From contig MNYQ01000017.1 in the NCBI GenBank assembly GCA_001873185.1, positions 1-60,458 of the forward strand: a DNA stretch of 60,458 nt, written 5' to 3'. The notes beneath the pieces were generated by a model. The model ran no database searches and was not told the DNA's origin. It saw only the letters and a program-made list of their open reading frames with translations. This document shows, piece after piece, positions 9,953 through 18,403 of this stretch (positions are counted from its first letter, which is position 1; the number at the start of each line of letters is the position of its first letter). Made by a program: the position numbers and the translations under genes. The stretch is from Ignavibacteria bacterium CG2_30_36_16. Lineage in GTDB: Bacteria > Bacteroidota > Ignavibacteria > Ignavibacteriales > Ignavibacteriaceae.

Positions 9953-12943
9953 TTACTTAATCAACATCATTTTTTTGTTAGTAGAGAAATCATTTACCCT
10001 TATTTGATAAATATAAACACCACTTGCCAAATTTGAATCATCAAAGATAGCTGCATATCTTCCTTTGGTTTTATATTCATTAACTAATGTTTTCACTTCT
10101 TTTCCTAGTATATCATAGACCTTTAAGGTAACAAAACCATTTTCCAGTATTTGATACTTAATTATTGTAGATGGATTAAACGGATTAGGAAAATTCTGAG
10201 ACAGATAATATGTCTCAGGTGCAGCCGACTCAATTGATTTTATATTTTTATTGATCCTGTTGTTTGTATTTTCAATAAGATACTCTGCTATTTCCATTCT
10301 CATTAAAAATTCATCATCAGTTAAACTCATTGATCTCAATTCGTTTAATACTTGTAATGCAGAATCTATATCATTATTTATATTTAGATAAGCAAATAAT
10401 TTTGCAAACCTTGCATTAATTCCATCATACCCATTTGAGCTGCTAATAGCAAAATTATAATTTGCTATAGCATTTCCAAACTGGTTGTCCTGCAGATGAA
10501 TATCAGCAATTATCTTTTTTAGTTTAGCTTTATGCTTATTATTACTGTTTGATATACTCTGAAAATAGCCCTTTAGCTCCGGTCTTGAATATTTATTTTT
10601 AATATCTAATAGTTTAGCTAATGCAAAATCAACGTAAATATCTTCATGAATTAAATCTTTGTAGAATTTAATTGCTTTATTAATCTCTCCCTTTCTTTCT
10701 AAAATAATACCATTAAAGATACTTATTTCACCCTTGTCATTTTGCGGCATACCATCTTCATTGAATTTAGCTGTTGGAGACGGCTTCACTCCTTTCTGCT
10801 GTCTTCCATACCATGGGTCTTCCGAAAGCATATTCTCTATTTCCAGAAATGAAGTCCCATCTGCATACCATTGAGGATTATAACCCCAGTAATCATTGAA
10901 TCCAACGAACCAACTGCTTTGATAACAATAGGCATCATAAGTTGTATTTCCATAGAAACTGTTGAATGAACCTGTACAGTCATCCCAGCCTGCAATTGTA
11001 CTGCTTCCCCACGCAGTTGTTATTCCATATCTATTGTTAATTATCCTGTTATTAGGGTACGGAGAATAACCATTACTCAACATCGTTTCGGTATAACTAC
11101 CCCCGCCGAGATAAGCCCCCCATAAAAAGCCATTTATATCATTACCAATTAAACGGGCATTAGTATTATTAGCCATCATAATTCCCTGGTTACTATACAT
11201 ATTAGTAATTTTTCTAATTTTATTTCCTTGAATTAAAGGACTTAAACCTGAGGCATCGCCATAAATTCCATTATGCTGCGGGTCTTCTATACTGTTATTT
11301 ATTATCCGTGGCTGTGAGTTATATAAGTAGATACCTTGATTGCTGTTTTTTATATAACAATTTTCTATAGTAACATCAGCTCCAGTATTTATTTGAATTC
11401 CGTTCGAGTTTAAAATATTACATGAGTTTAATACAGAACCTGCAGCTAATTGACCTCGAAAATCTAACATACCCCAAAGGTTACTACCAATACCTGCTAA
11501 TGCAAATTTATTTGAATTAGCATTGAATGTACCATTTATCCTTAATCCAATACCTTCCGCTAAGAAAAGGTTTGACCCTGGTGTAAGATTAAGAGTTGCA
11601 TCATAATCTATAACCAGATGATTATCAATAATAAAATTCCCGTTCCATGTGGTTGTGGAAGCAATATTCCCTGCCCGATGTTTATATACTGAAGGTACTA
11701 AAGAAGGATCACCAAAATAGGTGAGTCCATTAATAAAAAATTCTAGCCAGGAATAATTAGAACTGCTGGCAAGTTCATCCTTTAATATTTTAAATATCTG
11801 TCCGTAAGGAATGGATTCGTCCTGAAAAATTAAATCATAAAATCTATTTAAAATATACCCGTTAGCATGTTGTTCAGTCCCTTCTGTATGAGCAATTGCA
11901 CCTATTATTCCGCCATTTTCATAAACCATTAATTTTCTCATCACTGATTCAAAATCAGGATTGTTTACTTCTCCTTGATGACAATTTGGAGCAATTAAAA
12001 ATGGCATTACGGTATTTTTATTTGCAACATCGTTAAAACTGCTTATATCCCAATACCATCCACCTAAATTGCGTGGTTCGGCAATGGTTCCCAAAATAGA
12101 AATTACCGAAGCACCTTGATTTAATGAACTTTCAAATAGCTGCTCTCTATCAGAGCAATATTCAAATGGTTCACAACCTTGAGTATGTTCCGAAACGTTT
12201 AACTCAACAATTGAAGCAGATGCAGGTATATGTTCATTTATAAGTTTGTTGTTTATATAAGCTACCAAATCTCCCGTAATAGATCTTGTGGCACTGCTCC
12301 AGGTTACATCTAGATTAAGCAGAATCAATCGATCCATAGCATCAGAGTAGATATCTAAAGATTGATAATACGTAGTCAATTTATCTACATAGTTTGTTGC
12401 TTCAACTATTGATGTAACCGGCGCTCTACCTATATAAACAGACCCGTGGCTTATTAAATCTGAAACATATGGGTCATCAGTAGCAATGTATAATCCGCCA
12501 TTAGGGTTCCAGGGGTTAGCACTATATATCGAACAGAAAGGAATATAAGTTCCATTTAAATAATCTACCGCATTATTTATCAAACCATGTTCTCTGTACA
12601 TATAAGGAACGGAAGTATCAGGTTTATCTGTTGGAGTGAGATTTTTTGCATTACCTATCAGCAGAACATATTTAAGCGGATTATTATTGTAATAATTTCC
12701 TATAATGTTTTTAATCTGTTGAGCTGTTGTATTTACGGTTATTAATTCAATTACTGGGTGAAAGCCTCTCGAACTTTGAAGGTTTAATAAATCACCATCC
12801 CAAGTTGCGTTTTGCATAAAAACATCGGGAGTTATTATTAAATAATCATAATTGTTAGTTTGTTCACTACCTGCTGAGTCTTGTGCGTTGATATTAAATA
12901 ATGCAACTAAGAGAATTAAAATTACCTGGATAATATTTTTCAT
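9953..12943 (-). CDS. Gingipain-fold (peptidase C25-like) T9SS surface protein, probably catalytically defective
   Basis: The 996-residue protein starts with a signal peptide (to INAQ). Residues about 33-420 resemble the gingipain caspase-like fold: YDYLIITPDVF, KYVLLIGNAKN, VYIGRAPV at 169-176, a Cys at 321 in APNCHQGEVNNPDFES, and FGDPSLVPS near 410. The position that normally carries the catalytic His (GHG) reads ISILGTIAE at 281-289, with no His. Residues 450-690 look like a right-handed beta-helix (IENCYIKNSNQGIYLYNS, IINNRYGITT). An alpha-helical TPR-like stretch follows, then a T9SS sorting domain (QNFPNPFNPSTIIKYQI). It is the last gene of a three-gene set with 4- and 10-bp gaps. It may be a structural or binding protein rather than a protease (inference). 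Confidence 0.7.
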   Translation of the reverse strand: MKNIIQVILILLVALFNINAQDSAGSEQTNNYDYLIITPDVFMQNATWDGDLLNLQSSRGFHPVIELITVNTTAQQIKNIIGNYYNNNPLKYVLLIGNAKNLTPTDKPDTSVPYMYREHGLINNAVDYLNGTYIPFCSIYSANPWNPNGGLYIATDDPYVSDLISHGSVYIGRAPVTSIVEATNYVDKLTTYYQSLDIYSDAMDRLILLNLDVTWSSATRSITGDLVAYINNKLINEHIPASASIVELNVSEHTQGCEPFEYCSDREQLFESSLNQGASVISILGTIAEPRNLGGWYWDISSFNDVANKNTVMPFLIAPNCHQGEVNNPDFESVMRKLMVYENGGIIGAIAHTEGTEQHANGYILNRFYDLIFQDESIPYGQIFKILKDELASSSNYSWLEFFINGLTYFGDPSLVPSVYKHRAGNIASTTTWNGNFIIDNHLVIDYDATLNLTPGSNLFLAEGIGLRINGTFNANSNKFALAGIGSNLWGMLDFRGQLAAGSVLNSCNILNSNGIQINTGADVTIENCYIKNSNQGIYLYNSQPRIINNSIEDPQHNGIYGDASGLSPLIQGNKIRKITNMYSNQGIMMANNTNARLIGNDINGFLWGAYLGGGSYTETMLSNGYSPYPNNRIINNRYGITTAWGSSTIAGWDDCTGSFNSFYGNTTYDAYCYQSSWFVGFNDYWGYNPQWYADGTSFLEIENMLSEDPWYGRQQKGVKPSPTAKFNEDGMPQNDKGEISIFNGIILERKGEINKAIKFYKDLIHEDIYVDFALAKLLDIKNKYSRPELKGYFQSISNSNNKHKAKLKKIIADIHLQDNQFGNAIANYNFAISSSNGYDGINARFAKLFAYLNINNDIDSALQVLNELRSMSLTDDEFLMRMEIAEYLIENTNNRINKNIKSIESAAPETYYLSQNFPNPFNPSTIIKYQILENGFVTLKVYDILGKEVKTLVNEYKTKGRYAAIFDDSNLASGVYIYQIRVNDFSTNKKMMLIK

Positions 12944-12947
12944 TTTA

Positions 12948-14246
12948 TTATTCCTTCCCTCTCGCTTTTATAAAATTCTGTTCATTGATGTTAGATACAT
13001 TAAAAAAATAATTCTGCCTGTTCAATAAAATAGATTGATAGTTATCTATTCGCTGATTTAACTCTACCGGTGAAAATGGATTTTGTGCTGTATTTGAAAA
13101 GTATAATTTGGTGTTAAGATCAATAAAACCAATCCAATAAGCATATAATGAGTTAGAATAAGCTGATAAACAATAACTACTTACCATCGTCAGACCTGCC
13201 CAATCAAATACTTGGATGTACGACGAATATCCTCCTTCGGAATATTCATAATAATCTAAGCTATAGTTCGAAGTATTTACCAGTACATGAAGTTTTTGAT
13301 CAGAACTAATTACTGCAGGCAGACCTGCACTAAAACACCACTTCGTCAATAAAATTTCAGGGAGCCAGGTGTCGCTGTCTATGTGTTTCTGTTTATCATA
13401 TAAATATATATAACCAGCTTCATTCGCTATTACATTAACATAAGATAAAACATGCAAATAGCCATCCAGAACAACTATCCTTTCGCTTGCACTCCCAAAA
13501 GCAGTTACCTGAATCCCGGGGACCGGTGGTGGTGGTTCATTAAATTCTACATGTTGAGTGCGTAGCCACTCATTACTGATAAAATCAAAATCTCTAACAC
13601 TTGAACCTGACATATAATATAACAAATTAAAATTTACATGTATTCTATTATCCGATAGAGCTATTGTCGGTTGTCCACCCCCACTCCCTATTTCTTCATC
13701 CGTTACTTTTTTAAAGTCTACCCAAGCCGGCTCAATTCTTCTATATCTTTCATAATATGTTTCAAAATGAGGTTCAAAATCTGTATTAGGCATTTTTACA
13801 GCCCAAACAACATGCAGTCCTTTTTCATCATAAGCTATATCAATACCATTACAAATACTGCTCCCCATATTTTTTTGGGTTAAATAATTCCATGTTTCGC
13901 CTCCATTAATACTTTTTACAACTTTTATATAATTCCCTTTTTGGTATATAATATAAAGTTCATCTTGATAAGCTGTAATTGCAGTTGTAATAAAATAGCT
14001 ATATTCACATTCATCATCTATTTGTTGTTCCATTATAAGCTCCCCGGTAATAGAGAGAAGAATATATCTAATGGTACCATTGCTGTTAATAACAAGATGA
14101 GTTCCGTAAGAGTTTGAATAAGATATTATCTTATCGCCCGGACCAACTGTAAGATTATTTACAATACCCGGCGGTGTCCAAACTATTGGTATTTGTCCGT
14201 AAAGAACAAGCGAAATAAAAAAGAAAAACAATAAGAAAGTTTTCAT
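12948..14246 (-). CDS. Secreted BNR-repeat (sialidase-like propeller) protein of unknown function
   Basis: This 432-residue protein has a clear signal peptide (MKTFLLFFFFISLVLYGQ) and a body of beta-propeller character. One classical BNR/Asp-box (KSINGGETWNYL) lies near residue 130, and several degenerate blades follow (GLHVVWAVKMPN, RIHVNFNLLYYMSG, LHVLSYVNVI, KLHVLVNTSN). The pattern is that of exo-alpha-sialidase-like folds, but no sialidase catalytic set (Arg triad, Tyr/Glu pair) is evident, so no enzyme activity is claimed. Unlike its neighbours it has no T9SS sorting domain, so it may stay in the periplasm or be released. It lies 4 bp upstream of the gingipain-fold gene and 10 bp downstream of the VCBS protein gene, in one transcription unit. 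Confidence 0.6.
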   Translation of the reverse strand: MKTFLLFFFFISLVLYGQIPIVWTPPGIVNNLTVGPGDKIISYSNSYGTHLVINSNGTIRYILLSITGELIMEQQIDDECEYSYFITTAITAYQDELYIIYQKGNYIKVVKSINGGETWNYLTQKNMGSSICNGIDIAYDEKGLHVVWAVKMPNTDFEPHFETYYERYRRIEPAWVDFKKVTDEEIGSGGGQPTIALSDNRIHVNFNLLYYMSGSSVRDFDFISNEWLRTQHVEFNEPPPPVPGIQVTAFGSASERIVVLDGYLHVLSYVNVIANEAGYIYLYDKQKHIDSDTWLPEILLTKWCFSAGLPAVISSDQKLHVLVNTSNYSLDYYEYSEGGYSSYIQVFDWAGLTMVSSYCLSAYSNSLYAYWIGFIDLNTKLYFSNTAQNPFSPVELNQRIDNYQSILLNRQNYFFNVSNINEQNFIKARGKE

Positions 14247-14256
14247 AGAAATACTC

Positions 14257-15978
14257 CTATTTTATTAGAACAGTTTTTATTGATTTATTGAAATTACCTG
14301 TAATCATATTTATAATATAAATTCCGGATGAAACCTTATTTCCATTATCATCCGTTCCATTCCATTTTATTTCATATTCTCCATTTCTTACATTTTCACT
14401 AAGTAATATTTTTACCACTTGTCCAAGTAAATTATAAACTACAATAGAAACATCTGCTTCTTTTTGAACAATAAATTTTATTGCAGTTGAAGGGTTAAAA
14501 GGATTTGGATATGCTTCACTTAACAAATAAAATGTTTTTTCTATTATTTTGTCATTTACACCTACAGTGCCTGTCTTCTTATATATTTTTGAAAAAACCT
14601 TAGCACGATTATTTTCTACCTGATCCATACATATCAAAATTTCAGGATAATTATCGCCGTCAAGATCTGCTGCGGTTGCAGAATAATAAACGCCCCCATG
14701 GTTTGCAAGTTCATTGCTGTTAATATAATAGAGTTCAAAACCTTCATTTTTATTTTTAAACACTAAAAGATGTTGGTCCAGGCAGAGTATCACTTCATCT
14801 AAACCGTCATTATCTATATCCGCTGGAAACATGTTATAAGCATAAAAGGGAATTACACCAATTACTGCTATTGTATATACGACACTGTATTGGTCATTCC
14901 CGTCAGCTTCATATATATAATAAACAGTACTTCCCACTCCGTTGATATATATATCTCCGCCTATCCAAAGCTCAGGCTTACTATTGCTGTTAAGATCCTC
15001 TGTAAATGTTGAAATATAAGCATTACTTATTGGCAACGAGTCAATTCTTATGAGATTATAATTATTTCCGTCAACATATTCATAGATGAAAACTTCTCCC
15101 AAAATGCTGCCAACGGAAATATTTTCTTTACCATCTGAATCAAAATCTCCGAATGCGAACCCGCTTGTATAATAAGTTGGCGGTCGATTTTGATAGACCA
15201 ATTCTAACTTGTGATTTTCTCTATTATATTTAGCAATTTGATTGCTGTTTCCCAATATTAATGAATCCCCTGAACCATCAAGATAATAAATCATTTCTGG
15301 ATATCTGTCTCCATCCATATCATGTAAATTTATTCTTACTGGCTGTCCGTTACTAGGTGATGGATCATATATTGACTTAATTTTGACAGGATAACCGATA
15401 ATTGAATCTGTACTTAGAATTGTAAGATACCATGAGAGTATTTCGGAAAAAGTACTATTTACAGATTCATAAATTCCATCATTTTCTAAATCTGTTATTT
15501 TCCAGACCCAACCAAGATTATCGGGATACTTATAAACTGAATCATAAGAGCCGTTTTTGTTAATCTCATATATAACATATGATGGATTAAACGAATAATT
15601 TTCGTTATAGTATGCACCATAAAGTTCTTTTCTATTATCATAATTTGAATCTGCTATTCTCAATGGCATTGATGATCCAATGGGGATTTCACTCCATAAA
15701 CTATATATACTAGAATATTGGGAAGTATCTATTGTTCTTAAATCTACAATTAGGTCAAAATTGTAATCAGAAGGAATGTTATTAATGTTTTTTGTTTTTA
15801 CAATCGTTTTAGCAGTTAGCTTATCTTCTAATTTTAAGACGCCATCTTTTTCGGAGAGAATATTGTAGCGCTGTTTTAACTTATAATAATCTGTTTCCGT
15901 ACTCTGTGAAAAGACCGATGCAGATGAAAATAATAATAATAAGAAAATCATCTCTACTGAAAATATATTCATATTCAT
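14257..15978 (-). CDS. VCBS/FG-GAP-repeat T9SS surface protein
   Basis: The 573-residue protein has an N-terminal signal peptide (IFLLLLFSSASVFSQ). It contains several Asp-rich FG-GAP/VCBS blades: NLHDMDGDRYPEMIYYLDG, AFGDFDSDGKENISVGS, DIDNDGLDEVILCLDQ and ADLDGDNYPEILICMDQ. These are calcium-binding seven-bladed-propeller motifs found in secreted adhesins and polysaccharide-binding proteins. The C-terminus is a T9SS sorting domain (SEAYPNPFNPSTAIKFIVQ, GEYEIKWNGTDDNGNKVSSG). It appears to be the first gene of a three-gene minus-strand set ending at 9953, since a 450-bp gap without genes lies upstream. The fold and export route are confident; the ligand is unknown. Exact start among Met 1, 3 and 9 is uncertain. 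Confidence 0.7.
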   Translation of the reverse strand: MNMNIFSVEMIFLLLLFSSASVFSQSTETDYYKLKQRYNILSEKDGVLKLEDKLTAKTIVKTKNINNIPSDYNFDLIVDLRTIDTSQYSSIYSLWSEIPIGSSMPLRIADSNYDNRKELYGAYYNENYSFNPSYVIYEINKNGSYDSVYKYPDNLGWVWKITDLENDGIYESVNSTFSEILSWYLTILSTDSIIGYPVKIKSIYDPSPSNGQPVRINLHDMDGDRYPEMIYYLDGSGDSLILGNSNQIAKYNRENHKLELVYQNRPPTYYTSGFAFGDFDSDGKENISVGSILGEVFIYEYVDGNNYNLIRIDSLPISNAYISTFTEDLNSNSKPELWIGGDIYINGVGSTVYYIYEADGNDQYSVVYTIAVIGVIPFYAYNMFPADIDNDGLDEVILCLDQHLLVFKNKNEGFELYYINSNELANHGGVYYSATAADLDGDNYPEILICMDQVENNRAKVFSKIYKKTGTVGVNDKIIEKTFYLLSEAYPNPFNPSTAIKFIVQKEADVSIVVYNLLGQVVKILLSENVRNGEYEIKWNGTDDNGNKVSSGIYIINMITGNFNKSIKTVLIK

Positions 15979-16429
15979 TTAATCGTTTTAATTGTTAATA
16001 TTTTCAATCGCTGCTAACCATAGCACAGCAAACCGTGTCGCCACTAATCCCGCCAGGGCGGGATCATTAAATCCGGCTCTATTCTTCTGACATAGTCATC
16101 ACTATGTTAAGGATTTAATGATGCTGGCTTCGCTCATAAAACAATGTCTCGTCCATCACTGTTGCTGATATTTACCAAGCTACTTTTGTGTTCACTTTCG
16201 TTACAACCCTATCTTTTGCGGCACACCCTTGCTAGTGCTTTGTAAAGCCGCTAAAATAGAATCCATTTCTTCCGAAGGAATTCCTTTGGAAAAAATATTG
16301 CCCGGCTTCTCGCTGCATTGCTTTTGCCATAGGCATTCCTTCGGAAAGATTTTTATACCACTACCGGGACTTGGCAGGTTCGCAACTTCCTGCTTCACCC
16401 AATTAGAATTGTCCAAGCTTCGCTTGGCA
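15979..16429. repeat. Intergenic region made of short inverted repeats, no credible gene
   Basis: About 450 bp without a convincing gene. It contains a GC-rich palindrome (CCCGCC/GGCGGG near 16043), a near-perfect palindrome TCCGAAGGAATTCCTTTGGA around 16277, a related ATTCCTTCGGAA around 16342, and a hairpin CCAAGC-TTC-GCTTGG at 16413-16427 just after the stop of the neighbouring minus-strand gene. Short open frames run through it on both strands (71 and 156 codons), but they cross the palindromes and carry no signal or domain. It looks like a cluster of dispersed non-coding repeats; the last hairpin could help terminate the minus-strand gene. Confidence 0.5.
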
Positions 16430-18343
16430 CTATTTAAGAAGTATCATTTTACCAACTTTTCCCGGATAACTTTTACCCGATGCAGAATTATTAAGAGATA
16501 CCTTATAGAAATAAATTCCGGAAGAGATTGTAGAAGCATTAAATCTATAACTCAATTCTCCTCCATTTTTATTTGCGAGATTAATGGTTTTAATTTCTTC
16601 ACCAACTGTGTTGTAAATTTTTATGTTCACATCACCCGATTCGGGAATAGCAAATTTAAGCGTAGTAGAAGGATTAAATGGATTTGGATAATTTCCTAAA
16701 AGTTGAATAGAATTTGGAATAACTGTAATGTCTTCGTCTTCAACACCAATTATTAAGGTAGGGTCTAAAACACCCCATGCAGTAACCGGTCCGCCGCCAT
16801 GTTCTCTAAACCACCACGAACGCGTACCATAATTTGATAATGGATCTTCAAATGAATCACCATCTGCTAACATAACTCCTAAGAATATTAATTTATCACC
16901 CAGATCTTCTTGATAACCAAACGCTGTCAAATCAATTTTCATTTCAATAGAATAACCTTCATCAATATCAGTGTTAACATTTACGGTTGTCCCACCGGGT
17001 ATAAAAGTACCATAAAATGCTTTACCGCTATCCATTAGAGTTGCAAAATAATCATATGCAGTTGCTGTACCTGCGGCATCAAAATTAATACGCATCTGTT
17101 TGAACACCATATTGTTATCTTCATTAACTTCGGTTCTATCTCCTAACACCAACATTAAGCCATCAATTGCATCATAAGATTCAGAACCTTGAACCCTTCC
17201 ATCTGTAATTTTTGCAGCAAAGTAAAGATACTTATCCTTGAAGAACATTTTTATTTGAGATGATGAAGGATCGAGAATTGGCGGACGTGGATTGCCTCCT
17301 AATTCAGGTTGAAAATGAGCGCTCATAAATTTACCAACAGTTGGATAATCAATCCGTAAATTTTCAATATCCCATCCTAAATCAAAAGTGTAAGCGCCTG
17401 CCCAAACTTCTTCGTCGGCTTTGCCGTCAAGAACAGGATCGGGGTAAGCAACACCATTTGGAAGCACAACATCAGGCGCAATAGTCGGCAGTGTTGAAGT
17501 TAGTCCTACATCCGGTTTTGCAAAGACACGAACCACATTGCTGGCATTTTGATTGCCCCATGGACTTTGTAGGTGAGTTCTTGTCACGTTTTTCTTTAAT
17601 GGATCGCTCTCAAAAATATAATCGCAATCCCAGATACTAAAATTTAAAGCAATAAGATCACCGCCAGAAACGGTAACATCATAACCAACAGAAGCTAAAT
17701 CGATGCGCATTTCTGTAATCCAGCTCTGGTCTCTGCCGGCATCATTAGAAATACCGTTGATTACAGTTTTAGCATCCCAGGCTGCTCTTTGTTCGGGGGT
17801 TCTGGTTGTATCTGTAAAATTGCCAAACTTGCCAATAAATCTTGGATAAGAGCCAACTACGGGAAGTTCGCTTGGCAGTCCGGCAGTCCAAAATGTATAA
17901 AAATATTCTGCGGCTTTTGCAATTGTGGATAAAAGATCCAAATCTGCTTTATCTTTTATCGACATTAATATACCATCAAATGATGGCCAGCCCCAACCAT
18001 TAATTGAAGAATCAGGTATCTCAAATGCTAACCATAATTGATTATCACTTGAGACGAGAAATTTAATGGTTGCAGTGGTTGGGTCAGTTACTTCGCCGAT
18101 ACCACCTTCAACTTCTTTTTTCCAGCCGCTTGTAGGTAAAGTCCCTTGCTCTCCATAAATGAGTGTAATTGATTCGGCTTGTGCCCAAGCTGATTCATTT
18201 AAAACACCATCCATCGTTATAGTTCCGGCTGGTACTGTTCTTGCCCACATAACATCCTGCCTTGGGGCATATTGTGCAACTGACATTGTTGGAAACAACA
18301 ATATAATTGCAGCAAACGAAATGATTACTCGGTTAATTTTCAT
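16430..18343 (-). CDS. CBM9-like double-domain T9SS surface protein
   Basis: The 637-residue protein has a signal peptide ending near SVAQ and two CBM9/DOMON-like beta-sandwiches. The first opens with ITMDGVLNESAWAQAESITL (about residues 42-61); the second opens with DPVLDGKADEEVWAGAYTFD near 300. Each holds the family's usual 'LWLAFEIPDSS' or 'LYFAAKITDG' strand. It ends with a T9SS sorting domain (LLGNYPNPFNPSTTLKFAIP). CBM9-type modules bind reducing ends of beta-glucans or similar glycans, which suits a surface glycan-binding role, although many bacterial homologues are uncharacterised. It lies 60 bp after the GH94 gene on the same strand and is probably co-transcribed with it and the LacI gene. 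Confidence 0.75.
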   Translation of the reverse strand: MKINRVIISFAAIILLFPTMSVAQYAPRQDVMWARTVPAGTITMDGVLNESAWAQAESITLIYGEQGTLPTSGWKKEVEGGIGEVTDPTTATIKFLVSSDNQLWLAFEIPDSSINGWGWPSFDGILMSIKDKADLDLLSTIAKAAEYFYTFWTAGLPSELPVVGSYPRFIGKFGNFTDTTRTPEQRAAWDAKTVINGISNDAGRDQSWITEMRIDLASVGYDVTVSGGDLIALNFSIWDCDYIFESDPLKKNVTRTHLQSPWGNQNASNVVRVFAKPDVGLTSTLPTIAPDVVLPNGVAYPDPVLDGKADEEVWAGAYTFDLGWDIENLRIDYPTVGKFMSAHFQPELGGNPRPPILDPSSSQIKMFFKDKYLYFAAKITDGRVQGSESYDAIDGLMLVLGDRTEVNEDNNMVFKQMRINFDAAGTATAYDYFATLMDSGKAFYGTFIPGGTTVNVNTDIDEGYSIEMKIDLTAFGYQEDLGDKLIFLGVMLADGDSFEDPLSNYGTRSWWFREHGGGPVTAWGVLDPTLIIGVEDEDITVIPNSIQLLGNYPNPFNPSTTLKFAIPESGDVNIKIYNTVGEEIKTINLANKNGGELSYRFNASTISSGIYFYKVSLNNSASGKSYPGKVGKMILLK

Positions 18344-18403
18344 ATCCTCTCCAAAGGTTAGTTATTTATTATTTGAGTTATTAAAGAAATATCTTCTTTT
18401 CAT

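Noticed and set aside
16229-16699. 156-codon plus-strand open frame
   Set aside because: It overlaps the 3' end of the CBM9-like gene on the other strand and the palindrome cluster; no domain is visible.
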